DNA of 64,000 nt, taken from assembly GCF_000337775.1 (NCBI RefSeq), contig NZ_AOLQ01000069.1, positions 62,001 through 126,000 on the forward strand, in the 5' to 3' direction. Origin of the DNA: Haloarcula vallismortis ATCC 29715 (GTDB lineage Archaea; Halobacteriota; Halobacteria; Halobacteriales; Haloarculaceae). Numbering within the stretch: position 1 is the stretch's first letter; the number at the start of each line of letters is the position of its first letter. The position numbers were made by a program, and so were the translations under genes. The notes under the pieces are model-generated. The model did not search any database and was not told where the DNA came from. It saw only the letters and a list, made by a program, of their open reading frames with translations. Below are positions 38,369 through 47,283 of this stretch, one piece after another.

Positions 38369-39094
38369 TTACTCTGCGGCTTCCTCGACGGCTTCGCGCT
38401 GGTCCATCTCGGCCCGCAGCGTCGCCAGTTCGTTCTCGATGGCCCGCTCGCTGGAGAGGCGGTCGAGCTCCTGGTCGATGGAGTCGCCCTCGTCGAGTAC
38501 GGACTCAAGCTGGCCGCTTTCTTCGAGTTCTTCCAGCGCGGCCGCGCGTGCCTCCATCTGCTCGGTCCGCTCCGTGGCTCGCTCGATGGAACGGTGCACA
38601 TCGGCCATCGTGTCGCCAGCGCCGGTAAACGCCTCCGAGACCCGCGCCGACGCCTCGGCGGCCTGATAACGGGCTTTCATCGTCTCTTTTTTCGTGCGGA
38701 ACTGCTCTATCTGGCTGCTGAGTTCGGCCCGCTTGCCGACCAGCCGGTCCTGTGTCCCCTGCAACTCGTCTATCTGGCCCGTCAGATCCGTAATCTGACT
38801 GACGTTCACCTGCTTTTTCTCCAGTGCCCGGCGCGCGAGGTCCTCACGATCCTCCTGCAGGGCTGCCCGGGCCTGCGTGTCGTGTTTCTCGACGTTGGAC
38901 CGCAGCCGCTGGCGGTGTATCTCCAGGCGCTTCTTCTGGGTCGTCACGTCGGCGATACCGCGGGTCACGTCCTGCAGTTCGTCCCGCATCTGTTCATAGG
39001 AGTAGTCCAGCTCCGCCGCCGGGTCCGAGGTCCGGTTGAGCAGGGCGTTGAGTTTGGCCCGGATCGCGAACGCAAACCGACGGAGCAGACTCAT
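38369..39094 (-). CDS. pspA: PspA/IM30 family membrane-stress protein
   Basis: This 241 aa protein is almost entirely coiled coil. It begins MSLLRRFAFAIRAKLNALLN (amphipathic helix for membrane contact), has the PspA pattern DPAAELDYSYEQMRDELQDV and ends with a long acidic helix. PspA proteins stabilise damaged membranes. In haloarchaea they are induced by salt stress. It is divergent from small surface genes, with about 215 bases between starts. Confidence 0.9.
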   Translation of the reverse strand: MSLLRRFAFAIRAKLNALLNRTSDPAAELDYSYEQMRDELQDVTRGIADVTTQKKRLEIHRQRLRSNVEKHDTQARAALQEDREDLARRALEKKQVNVSQITDLTGQIDELQGTQDRLVGKRAELSSQIEQFRTKKETMKARYQAAEASARVSEAFTGAGDTMADVHRSIERATERTEQMEARAAALEELEESGQLESVLDEGDSIDQELDRLSSERAIENELATLRAEMDQREAVEEAAE

Positions 39095-39310
39095 CGTGGT
39101 CGCTCCGGTCGGCAGGTGGCTCTAAGCGATTCCGACTGCGGCCCGGTCGTGACAGCGAACATGCACTCTCGTATGCCTGACACCACTATAGTAACAGGGT
39201 GTCATCCGGTTTAATACGGACTTACTCGGCTACAACGACAGAAATCCGTGGCTTATCGACCTTACCGTCTGACTACTTGATGGGGTGGGCGGATCAACGA
39301 ACGGACAACG

Positions 39311-39460
39311 ATGACACGCCCCTTCCTGTTGACGGTCGGCACGCTGGCACTCGCGCCGACACTCCTGACCGTGGTAGCCGTGGCCGCGCCGGAAGTGGAC
39401 GGCGGTGTCGTCGTTCCGGGGACGGCTGTGAGCGAGATAGTGACGGGAGTCGGTCGGTAG
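39311..39460 (+). CDS. Small exported or membrane peptide (49 aa)
   Basis: ATG 39311 opens MTRPFLLTVGTLALAPTLLT followed by VVAVAAPEVDG, which looks like a cleavable Sec signal or one helix. It ends 4 bases before the next gene's ATG, so the two are likely co-transcribed. Codon use is haloarchaeal. No family was recognised. Confidence 0.6.
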   Translation: MTRPFLLTVGTLALAPTLLTVVAVAAPEVDGGVVVPGTAVSEIVTGVGR

Positions 39461-39464
39461 GTCC

Positions 39465-40013
39465 ATGGACGAGAAGTCAGTTGCCCTCGTCGGCGTCCTC
39501 CTGCTCCTGTTTTCGGGGGGTGTCGCTGCGTACGTCACCGGTACCGGTCCGTTTCAGGCGGCGAGCAGCGACGAAGACATCTCGGCGGTCCCGATGGAGA
39601 CGACCGAAGTCGCCGAAACCGACGCCACAGGCGGCGACAGTAATCCGTCAGCCAGCGGGGCCGCCAGCTCGCCGCCGTTCGATTTCACCGTCGGTGCCGT
39701 TGAGGAGTGCAGTCGGACTTGCCGCGACGTGACCTCCACGCTGACGAACCAGCAAAACAGCACGGCCGAGAGCATCACCGTCTACACGCGGATTTACGCC
39801 GGGAACACTACCGACGGCGACGCGGTCTGGGAGGGGTCTGAGGATGTCGGGCGACTCGAATCGAAGGGGTCCTACACCACGACCCGGCGCGTCGACCTGT
39901 CGTTCGGTGATGCCTACGCTATCGAGCAGGCGGACGGCTGGATAACCATCCGGACGACCGTCGAGACGGCTGACCGGACCGTCACGCTCAGCGAGCAGCG
40001 GAAGGTTGCCTGA
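39465..40013 (+). CDS. Anchored extracytoplasmic protein (182 aa)
   Basis: It begins MDEKSVALVGVLLLLFSGGV, a signal or anchor. An acidic S/T linker (about 30-70) leads to a beta-sandwich domain (FTVGAVEECSRTCRDVTSTL, AESITVYTRIYAGNTTDGD, WITIRTTVETADRTVTLSEQ) with FxLYD-like character and a CSRTC cysteine pair. NTT and NST are possible glycosylation sites. No precise family was recognised. Confidence 0.72.
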   Translation: MDEKSVALVGVLLLLFSGGVAAYVTGTGPFQAASSDEDISAVPMETTEVAETDATGGDSNPSASGAASSPPFDFTVGAVEECSRTCRDVTSTLTNQQNSTAESITVYTRIYAGNTTDGDAVWEGSEDVGRLESKGSYTTTRRVDLSFGDAYAIEQADGWITIRTTVETADRTVTLSEQRKVA

Positions 40014-40087
40014 CGGGGCAGGCCGGCCTGATATGAATGACCGCGCGTCTGAACGTTTTTATGCCGGTGCGCACCTATCCCCGATAG

Positions 40088-41551
40088 ATGACTACGACCG
40101 GCCCCGTTCCAGCGCTCGCTGACCGTGCGGCCGCCTGCGCCGACCGACTCCGGGCGGCCGACCGCGTGTTGCTGGCCTCCCACATCGACGCCGACGGGCT
40201 GACCAGCGCCGCCATCGCCACCGCGGCGCTATCGCGGGCCGGCATCCCCGTCGAAACCGTATTCAAGAAGCAACTCGACGCAGCCGAAATCGAGAGTATC
40301 GCGGCCCGCGAGTACGACACCGTCCTGTTTACCGACTTCGGCTCGGGCCAGCTCGATGTCATTTCCGAACACGTCGCCGCGGGTGACTTCGAGGCAATCA
40401 TCGCCGACCACCACCAGCCGTCGGCCCCGGACGACTGCCACTCCGACGCGGTCGTCGACACCGGCGGCTACGCCGACTTTGAGACCCACCTGAATCCGCT
40501 TCTCGAAGGCATCAACGGCGCGTCGGAGCTTTCGGGTGCGGGCGCGGCGTACGTCCTCGCCCGTGCACTCTCGACTGGAGAGACGGACAACCGCGACCTC
40601 GCTGCGCTGGCGGTCGTCGGCGCGGTTGGTGACATGCAGGCCGTCGGCGGCGAACTCGTCGGGGCCAACGCCGGCCTCGTAGAGGAGGGCATCGCCGCCG
40701 ATGTGCTGGAGGAGGGGACCGACCTCTCGCTGTACGGTAAACAGACCCGGCCGCTGCCGAAACTGCTCGAATACGCCACCGAAGTGCCGATACCGGGCAT
40801 CTCGAACGACCAGGCCGGTGCGACGCGGTTCCTTGAGGGTCTCGGGCTGGAGCTGAAAGCCGATGGAGAATGGCGCACGTGGGCAGACCTCTCCGACGAC
40901 GAACGCCAGACTGTCGCCAGCGGGCTGGTCCAGCGGGCCGTCGAGCGCGGCGTCCCGGCAGACAAGATCGAGACGCTCATCGGCACGACCTACACGCTGA
41001 CCGCGGAACCGCGCGGGACGGAACTCCGTGACGCGAGCGAGTTCTCGACGCTTTTGAACGCCACGGCCCGCTACGAGCGGGCGGACGTGGGACTGGCGGT
41101 CTGTCTCGGCGAGCGCGACGGGCCGCTGGAGCGAGCGCGGACGCTGCTGTCGAACCACCGCCGGAACCTCTCGGAGGGACTCACGCTCGTCAAAGAGCGC
41201 GGCGTCACGCAGGCCGGCTCAGTCCAGTGGTTCGACGCCGGCGACGCTATCCGCGAGACCATCGTCGGCATCGTCGCCGGGATGGCGCTGGGGACTGACG
41301 GCGTCGATTCGGACAAGCCCATTATCGCATTCGCCAGCACTGACGAAGACGAGACGAAAGTGTCCTCTCGGGCGACCGGTCCGCTGGTCGGTCGGGGCGT
41401 CGACCTGTCGGTCGTGATGCGCGACGCCGCTCAGTCTGTCGGTGGTGATGGCGGCGGGCACGATATCGCGGCGGGCGCAACCATCCCGGCCGGGGAGGAG
41501 TCGGCGTTTATCGAGGCCGCCGACGAGATTATCAGCAAACAAGTTTCGTAA
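40088..41551 (+). CDS. DHH/DHHA1 phosphoesterase (RecJ-like)
   Basis: This 487 aa protein is of the RecJ/DHH superfamily. Metal motifs are LLASHIDADGLTSAA (motif I), LFTDFGSGQ (II), the DHH box IIADHHQPS (III) and NGASELSGAGAAYVLARAL (IV). The C-terminal DHHA1 ends with the substrate-binding GGDGGGHDIAAGATIP. Haloarchaea have several RecJ-like proteins acting as single-strand exonucleases or in replication (the GINS-associated GAN). Which one this is cannot be decided here. Confidence 0.88.
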   Translation: MTTTGPVPALADRAAACADRLRAADRVLLASHIDADGLTSAAIATAALSRAGIPVETVFKKQLDAAEIESIAAREYDTVLFTDFGSGQLDVISEHVAAGDFEAIIADHHQPSAPDDCHSDAVVDTGGYADFETHLNPLLEGINGASELSGAGAAYVLARALSTGETDNRDLAALAVVGAVGDMQAVGGELVGANAGLVEEGIAADVLEEGTDLSLYGKQTRPLPKLLEYATEVPIPGISNDQAGATRFLEGLGLELKADGEWRTWADLSDDERQTVASGLVQRAVERGVPADKIETLIGTTYTLTAEPRGTELRDASEFSTLLNATARYERADVGLAVCLGERDGPLERARTLLSNHRRNLSEGLTLVKERGVTQAGSVQWFDAGDAIRETIVGIVAGMALGTDGVDSDKPIIAFASTDEDETKVSSRATGPLVGRGVDLSVVMRDAAQSVGGDGGGHDIAAGATIPAGEESAFIEAADEIISKQVS

Positions 41552-41646
41552 CCGAAACGTAGCAAACTGTGCGGCAGTGAGACTGACGACGCTATCACCA
41601 GTATCAGCAATAAAAGCTATACGTCCGCTTCTCCGAACACCCCACG

Positions 41647-41880
41647 ATGGACTCTCGGGGGCTGTTCGATATTGCACTGGTTGTTGTCGCCGGCCTGCTA
41701 GCCTACACTGAGACGTTTGGCTTCGCAAACCCGCGGACGACGCTGCAAGAGATTATCGCAGCTATTGCCGGGCTGGACATCCGCTTTTTTCTCGTCATCG
41801 GTGGCATCTTCGGCATCTGTTTCGTCGCGTACCTCACGATGTACCTCCCTCGGAAGGACGCACGCACGATACAACGCTGA
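41647..41880 (+). CDS. Small two-helix membrane protein (77 aa)
   Basis: It begins MDSRGLFDIALVVVAGLLAY and has a second helix FFLVIGGIFGICFVAYLTMY with a basic tail (LPRKDARTIQR). A TATA-like AATAAAAGC about 35 bases before ATG supports a transcript starting near it. No family was recognised. Confidence 0.65.
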   Translation: MDSRGLFDIALVVVAGLLAYTETFGFANPRTTLQEIIAAIAGLDIRFFLVIGGIFGICFVAYLTMYLPRKDARTIQR

Positions 41881-41922
41881 ACATCGGGCCATCTTTATTC
41901 CCAGCCCCGTACCGTTCTGGCA

Positions 41923-42240
41923 ATGACAGAGTTCGACCCCGAGAAGTTCGAGGACAAGTACGCGAACTACTTTCCGGAGCTCCAGAAGGCCTACAAGAAC
42001 GCCTTCGAGCGGATGAACGACACCTACGACTCCGAGCTGGTCCATGCCATCGACCAGCAGATTCTCAACGAGTCAGAGCCATTCTACGAGGACGGCGAGT
42101 TCAGTGTTGCACTACCCGATGAGCCGACGGAACGGCTCTCGGCGGTCATCGTTGACGATGAGAAACTCGACGCCGTGCTTTCGGAATACATCGACGAGAT
42201 CGAGCGCGAACTGCGCCGCGTGTTCGACATCGACGACTGA
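41923..42240 (+). CDS. Conserved acidic hypothetical protein (105 aa)
   Basis: A soluble, very acidic protein starting MTEFDPEKFEDKYANYFPEL, with helix-rich repeats of acidic residues and a final IDEIERELRRVFDIDD. It resembles a haloarchaeal domain family of unknown function (I recall DUF5783, unverified). The TTTATTC box about 28 bases before the ATG indicates leaderless expression. Confidence 0.75.
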   Translation: MTEFDPEKFEDKYANYFPELQKAYKNAFERMNDTYDSELVHAIDQQILNESEPFYEDGEFSVALPDEPTERLSAVIVDDEKLDAVLSEYIDEIERELRRVFDIDD

Positions 42241-42306
42241 CTGCATCCGCCGCGGTTCGGCGGGTCCTGTCTACCGGTCGTTCCAACGAAAACGCGCGGT
42301 GACGCC

Positions 42307-43383
42307 CTACTCGTCGGACATCACGGTCTCATTCGGTTCGGGCGCTGGGGTTGAACCCGGCTCAGATGGCAGTGCGCCGCCACCGCCCGTTCCGGCACCG
42401 GGGAGCGAGCTGCCAGAACCGGAATCTCCGGATTCAGGTGGCTGTGGCGCGTCTTCGGGCGATTTCTCTCCCGTGACGAGGAAGTCAAGCAGGTTCCCGA
42501 CCAGTTGCTCGTTGTCGGCCCGATAGAGGAACTCCTGCGTGAGCACGTTCGTATCACCGACAGTGACGACGTTCCCCGAGCGGGCAACGACGCCGTACGT
42601 GTCCTGTCGCCGTGTCTTCGAGAGCGTTGTCTGTTCCGTGGTCGTGAGCGCGGTATCGCCGCCCTGGACGGGGATCGCGGCGTAGAAGACCGTTCGGTCG
42701 ACGCCCTCTGTGAGTTCCGTATCGCCCGTCGGCGTCGCGTAGACGTTCTGGTAGTTGGTGTCGTACTCGTGCATATTGTACAGGTAGCCGTTCCCATACG
42801 AGAGGCCGTACTGACTCGCCAGTGGGGCCATCGGCTTGGTCACGCTATCCGACCGAACCGGGCCGAAAAGTCCCAAGCCGGCGGGACTCGCCTGTGACGG
42901 CTCGTTCAGCAAGAGCACGCGACCGCCCGCGTCGCTGAACGCGGAGAGGCCGTTCAGTTCGCTCTCGGTGTAGCGCTGTTCCGCACCGAGGACGACGAGG
43001 GCGTCAGCCGAACGGAGGGACTCGTTGAGCGGGCTCCCGCGCTGGCGCTCGCCGACGTGGTAGCGCACCGTCGCTCCGTTCTCGGTCAGAGTCGAGACGA
43101 GCGGCGTGAGCGCTTCGCGGTCGATGTCGCCAGCGTGAGCGACATCGATAACGACGACCTTCCCGGACGCGTCGGCCGACATCGAGAGCTCACCGCTCTC
43201 GTCTGCCGGCGTCGCGACAGACTCGCCGCTGTTGAACGACGGGGCGTTCACCTGGGACACATCGGGGGCTGACTGTGCACCACCACCAATCGCGACGGTA
43301 CCGACAATCACTGAGAGGACGAGTATCCCAGCGAAGAATCCGGCTCGGATGACCGGACTCGGACGTGAGCTATCGGCTGACAT
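42307..43383 (-). CDS. DUF4350 domain membrane protein
   Basis: This 358 aa protein has a signal or anchor (AGFFAGILVLSVIVGTVAIG), an acidic linker and a Rossmann-like DUF4350 domain (KVVVIDVAHAGDIDREALTP, LRSADALVVLGAEQRYTESE, AGGRVLLLNEPSQA). These resemble ABC-associated or glutamine amidotransferase-like extracellular domains. The C-terminus is Gly/Pro-rich. It lies one base after the SppA-like gene and is its operon partner. The function of DUF4350 is not established. Confidence 0.85.
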   Translation of the reverse strand: MSADSSRPSPVIRAGFFAGILVLSVIVGTVAIGGGAQSAPDVSQVNAPSFNSGESVATPADESGELSMSADASGKVVVIDVAHAGDIDREALTPLVSTLTENGATVRYHVGERQRGSPLNESLRSADALVVLGAEQRYTESELNGLSAFSDAGGRVLLLNEPSQASPAGLGLFGPVRSDSVTKPMAPLASQYGLSYGNGYLYNMHEYDTNYQNVYATPTGDTELTEGVDRTVFYAAIPVQGGDTALTTTEQTTLSKTRRQDTYGVVARSGNVVTVGDTNVLTQEFLYRADNEQLVGNLLDFLVTGEKSPEDAPQPPESGDSGSGSSLPGAGTGGGGALPSEPGSTPAPEPNETVMSDE

Positions 43384-43384
43384 T

Positions 43385-44311
43385 TCAGGCCCCTCCCTGT
43401 GCGGTGCTGTTGTAGACGACCTGCTGGTTCTCCGGCGTGCCGTATATCATGAGGAAGTGAACTGTGTCGACGCCCTGGAACGTGTACGGTGCGCCCTCGG
43501 CGGCGACGGTCGCGTTCCCACCGGCGTCACTCCCGCCACTGAGCAAGAACAGCCCCTGTGGGTCCGCGGGGTTGTGGTAGACGACCTGATACTCTGAGAG
43601 ACCAGCGGCTTCGGCTGCGCCGGCTATCGCGGCTTCGAGTCCACCGACTTCATCCGCATACCCGGTCTGGACCGCGCGACCACCTTGATACGCCGAGGCT
43701 TCGGCGACGGTCTCTCGGGAGACGTTGAGCCTGTCACCGCGTTCGGTCATGACTGCACCGACGAAGGCCCGCTTCATTGATTCGAGGCTGGCGTAGTACT
43801 CGTCGCGTGTCATCCCTCGATGGGCCTTGTCGGGACCGGTCGTGGCGGATGGGCTCAGACCGTCGCTCGGCGCGGTTCCGATGACCCCCACATGGCCGAC
43901 GACACTGGCCGGTGTCACGTAGATACGGTCGCTCGGGACCGCGGTGTAGTACGCGCCGGAGGCGGCGTACTGGTCGACACTCGTATACACCGGTTTTTCG
44001 GCCGAGAGCCGCTTGACCGCCAGATACATCGATTCACTGGCGGCGGCGCTCCCCCCGGGACTCGATACCCGGAGAACGACCGCTTCGACTGACTCGTTGG
44101 TGCGGAGCTCGCGGAGCTGCTGTACCGTGTCCTGTGAGCTAGAACTGGAAATCGTTTCGTCGATATTCACTACAGCGACGTACTGTTCGTCACCCTCGGC
44201 GACCGACGCTGCATACGGTACGACTGCGGCACCGATGAGAATGGCAATAACCGCAAGTACCGTATATGATTGGAGGGCAGTTGCGACCCGTCTGTCGATT
44301 GGGTTGTTCAT
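43385..44311 (-). CDS. S49 family peptidase (SppA-like)
   Basis: This membrane-anchored serine protease of the ClpP/crotonase fold (308 aa) has one N-terminal helix (TVLAVIAILIGAAVVPYAASV). VAVVNIDETISSSSSQDTV and VVLRVSSPGGSAAASESM form the oxyanion region. The nucleophile Ser is in YAASGAYYTAV, a VVGHVGVIGT motif follows, and the likely base lysine is in DKAHRGMTRDEYY. SppA proteins digest signal peptides in the membrane. ATG 44311 was chosen since a TTTTATTAG box lies about 35-40 bases upstream. The frame continues to 44335. Confidence 0.9.
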   Translation of the reverse strand: MNNPIDRRVATALQSYTVLAVIAILIGAAVVPYAASVAEGDEQYVAVVNIDETISSSSSQDTVQQLRELRTNESVEAVVLRVSSPGGSAAASESMYLAVKRLSAEKPVYTSVDQYAASGAYYTAVPSDRIYVTPASVVGHVGVIGTAPSDGLSPSATTGPDKAHRGMTRDEYYASLESMKRAFVGAVMTERGDRLNVSRETVAEASAYQGGRAVQTGYADEVGGLEAAIAGAAEAAGLSEYQVVYHNPADPQGLFLLSGGSDAGGNATVAAEGAPYTFQGVDTVHFLMIYGTPENQQVVYNSTAQGGA

Positions 44312-44434
44312 GCGACAACATAGATTCGCTGTCACGTTGGACTAATAAAAGCCCAGCCTGAACTGCTGGCTCAGAAGTCGCCGTCCCGGACCGACATGAG
44401 AAGTTTCCTTACTGTCGACCTGCAACCGATATCT

Positions 44435-46444
44435 ATGGACCAACGAAAGCCGCCAGCCACCGAAGAGGGCTGGTACGCGCTGCACGATTGCCGGAGTATC
44501 GACTGGGATGCCTGGCGTGAGGCCCCCCAGCGAGTCCGTGACCGTGCGCTCTCAGAGGGGATCGGCTTCCTCGACGCCTACGAAGCCGTCGAAGACGCCG
44601 AGGAGGGCCAGACGGCGGTGTACACCGTTATGGGCCACAAGGCCGACATCATGATCCTCCACCTGCGGCCGACGATGGGCGACCTCGACGCGGCCGAACG
44701 GCACTTCGAGCAGACAGAGTTTGCCGCCTTCACCGAGCAGGAGTTCTCCTACGTCTCCGTGACCGAGGCCTCGGGCTACACCGAGAAGTCACGTGAGTAC
44801 TTCGAGGGCGAGGTCGACGACGACTCCGGGCTGGCCCAGTACATTCAGGCCCGACTCCACCCCGACGTGCCTGACGAGGAGTTCGTCTGCTTCTACCCGA
44901 TGAGCAAGCGCCGCCAGCCCGATCAGAACTGGTACGACACCTCCTTCGAGGAGCGGGCGGCCCACATCAAACGGCACGGCGACATCGGCCGCACCTACGG
45001 CGGCGACGTGAACCAGATGATCGCCGGCTCCATCGGCTTCGACGACTGGGAGTGGGGCATCACCCTCTGGAGCGACGACATGCGCCACATCAAGGAACTG
45101 CTGACCGAGATGCGTTTCGACCCCTCGACCTCGCAGTTCGCCGAGTTCGGCCCGTTTTACGTCGGCCGGCGGTTCGATCCCTCGGAGTTGCCGGCCGTTC
45201 TGGCTGGCCAGCGGGTGCCGACCGATGATGAATCGGTCCCCGAGACACCGGCGGACGTTGCGGAACACGAGCACGCGCCGGCTGACGCCGGTGCGAGTCA
45301 CGGCCACGCGGACGAGCAGACGGCGAGCGACGCACAGGCAGGGGCACACGCCGGCGGAGACACCGACAGCCATGGCGGGACCCACCCCGGAAGCGCGGGT
45401 GAGGGCGACCATCCGCATTCCGAGGAATCGTCCGAGGAAGCCGACTCCGGATCGTCAGGTAGCTCGGGCGGCCGGCCTGACGTTTCGGCTGACTTCGAAG
45501 AGATAGACGACGCTGCGCAACGGCTCGGTCGGCTGGGGCTGCACGAGGGCGACGCGTACGACGCCGGCGACTATGCGCTGGTGTTCCACTCCTCGGCCGA
45601 TGCAGAAGATATCGTCGACGACGTGTCCGATCTTGAGAGCAACTTCGACCACTACGACCGCCACGTCCAGACGGCCGTGCGCGCCGACAGTGGTCAGACC
45701 TACGTTGTCAGTATCTGGACGGCGAAAGACGCCGCCGAGACGGCAGCCGGGTTCCTGAAGGATATCGACGGGGTCGACGAACAGCTTGGCGGGTCCCTCG
45801 GTGAAGGGGCCGAGAGCGAAGAGACCGAGGACGGCAGTAACGCCCAGACCGCCGAGTCGTCACAGTCTATCCGCGAAACGCTCGAATCGGCGGGCGTCTA
45901 CGCCGGACAACCGCACGGCGAGGACGTGTACGCCCTCGTGGTGTACTCCGAAGCCGACGCGGCGACGCTTGACGAGGAGGCCGCGGACCTCCGGAGCGCG
46001 TTTGACCGTTACGACACCCACGTCCAGACGACGGTGTACGGCGACACCGACGGCGACCTCTCGGCCGTCGCATCGCTCTGGGACACTGAGGACGCCGCAC
46101 AGACCGCCAGCGACTACCTCACCGACCTGCCCGGCGTCGTCGGTCGCCACGGCGAGGGCGACGGGTTCGGGACGATGGGGATGTTCTACACGGTCAAGCC
46201 CGAGTACCACGAGGACTTCGTCGAGAAGTTCGACACCGTCGGCGGCCTGCTCGAAGAGATGGACGGCCACCGCGAGACCTCGCTGCTGTTCAACCACGAC
46301 GACGAGAACGATATGTTCATCGCGAGCCAGTGGGACTCACAGGAGGACGCGATGGCGTTCTTCCGCTCCGATGACTTCTCGGAGACGGTCGACTGGGGTC
46401 GGGACGTGCTGGCCGACCGACCGCGCCACGTCTTCCTGGCCTGA
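44435..46444 (+). CDS. HemQ/chlorite dismutase-like fusion with ferredoxin-like C-terminal domains
   Basis: This 669 aa multidomain heme protein begins with a Cld/HemQ domain (1-265) that keeps both coproheme decarboxylase residues: Y154 (FYPMSKRR) and the proximal H181 (RHGDIGRTYGG), followed by SIGFDDWEWGITLWSDD. It should decarboxylate coproheme to heme b (known family activity). A His-rich linker (about 275-345) follows, then two related modules (AAQRLGRLGLHEGDAYDAGD ... VSIWTAKDAAETA and DVYALVVYSEADAATLDEE ... VASLWDTEDAAQ) and an ABM-like end (TVKPEYHEDFVEKFDTV ... ASQWDSQEDAMAFF). Cld-ABM fusions are known in haloarchaea as PitA. ATG 44435 gives a clean N-terminus. Confidence 0.9.
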   Translation: MDQRKPPATEEGWYALHDCRSIDWDAWREAPQRVRDRALSEGIGFLDAYEAVEDAEEGQTAVYTVMGHKADIMILHLRPTMGDLDAAERHFEQTEFAAFTEQEFSYVSVTEASGYTEKSREYFEGEVDDDSGLAQYIQARLHPDVPDEEFVCFYPMSKRRQPDQNWYDTSFEERAAHIKRHGDIGRTYGGDVNQMIAGSIGFDDWEWGITLWSDDMRHIKELLTEMRFDPSTSQFAEFGPFYVGRRFDPSELPAVLAGQRVPTDDESVPETPADVAEHEHAPADAGASHGHADEQTASDAQAGAHAGGDTDSHGGTHPGSAGEGDHPHSEESSEEADSGSSGSSGGRPDVSADFEEIDDAAQRLGRLGLHEGDAYDAGDYALVFHSSADAEDIVDDVSDLESNFDHYDRHVQTAVRADSGQTYVVSIWTAKDAAETAAGFLKDIDGVDEQLGGSLGEGAESEETEDGSNAQTAESSQSIRETLESAGVYAGQPHGEDVYALVVYSEADAATLDEEAADLRSAFDRYDTHVQTTVYGDTDGDLSAVASLWDTEDAAQTASDYLTDLPGVVGRHGEGDGFGTMGMFYTVKPEYHEDFVEKFDTVGGLLEEMDGHRETSLLFNHDDENDMFIASQWDSQEDAMAFFRSDDFSETVDWGRDVLADRPRHVFLA

Positions 46445-46445
46445 A

Positions 46446-47228
46446 TCACAGGCTAGCTGTTTGGTATTTACTGGCGACGAACCGCAGCCGTCGGTAGTCG
46501 ACGGTCCACGTCTCGGTCTCTGTGTCGTACAGCGCCGGCCGCAGGCGCTCCTCGACGCCGTCGAGAACGGCACCGCGTTCGCCGTCGTCCACGGGAGCGA
46601 GAACCTCGTCGCCGAACATCTCGACCCACTCGCGAAGACCCGCGGGACCCCCGTCGAGCGTCGTCGGCCGGTCGAACAGCCACGCTGCAGCGACCTCCAG
46701 CCCGTGCGATTCAAGCCGCGGCGTGTACTCGCCGATACTCGGGAAGTACCACAGATTCTCGGCGTCGTAGCCGCTGTCGGCGAGCTCGGCCCGCACAGCC
46801 CTTTCGACCCGTGCGATGTTCCCAGCGCCGCCGAGCTCCGCGACGAAGCGCCCGCCCTCGGTCAGCGCATCGGCGACCATCGACAGAACGGCGTCGTGGT
46901 CCGTGTCCGGAATCCAGTGGAGTGCGGCGTTCGAGAACACAGCGTCGAAGCGTCTCTCGGGTTCGTACTCCCGGGCATCGGCGACCTCGAACGTCAGCCC
47001 GGGGTACTGTTCCCGGGCGCGAGTGACCATCTCTTCGGCGGCGTCGATGCCAACCACATCAGCCCCGCAGTCGGCTATTTCGGCGGCCAGATGGCCGGTG
47101 CCACAGCCGATGTCGAGGACGCGCTCATCCGGCTGGGGGTCCAACAGTTCGACCACGTCCGCTCCGTACTCTGTGACGAACCCGTGGCCGCCGTCGTAGT
47201 CGTCGGGGTCCCACTTGTTCTCGGGCAT
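46446..47228 (-). CDS. SAM-dependent methyltransferase (trans-aconitate methyltransferase-like)
   Basis: This class I methyltransferase of 260 aa has motif I VLDIGCGTGHLAAEIADCGA, acidic post-I GIDAAEEMVTRAREQYPG, motif II FDAVFSNAALHWIPD and EGGRFVAELGGAGN. The N-terminal MPENKWDPDDYDGGHGFVTE and the tail resemble trans-aconitate 2-methyltransferases (Tam), but the substrate is not fixed. The start is at ATG 47228, with ATCTTTTC about 30 bases upstream. It abuts the HemQ fusion stop with one base between the converging genes. Confidence 0.86.
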   Translation of the reverse strand: MPENKWDPDDYDGGHGFVTEYGADVVELLDPQPDERVLDIGCGTGHLAAEIADCGADVVGIDAAEEMVTRAREQYPGLTFEVADAREYEPERRFDAVFSNAALHWIPDTDHDAVLSMVADALTEGGRFVAELGGAGNIARVERAVRAELADSGYDAENLWYFPSIGEYTPRLESHGLEVAAAWLFDRPTTLDGGPAGLREWVEMFGDEVLAPVDDGERGAVLDGVEERLRPALYDTETETWTVDYRRLRFVASKYQTASL

Positions 47229-47283
47229 ACCAGCTCTGGTGACTGGCAGCGGTGAAAAGATGTCGGCAGCGTGTATGTTGTTC

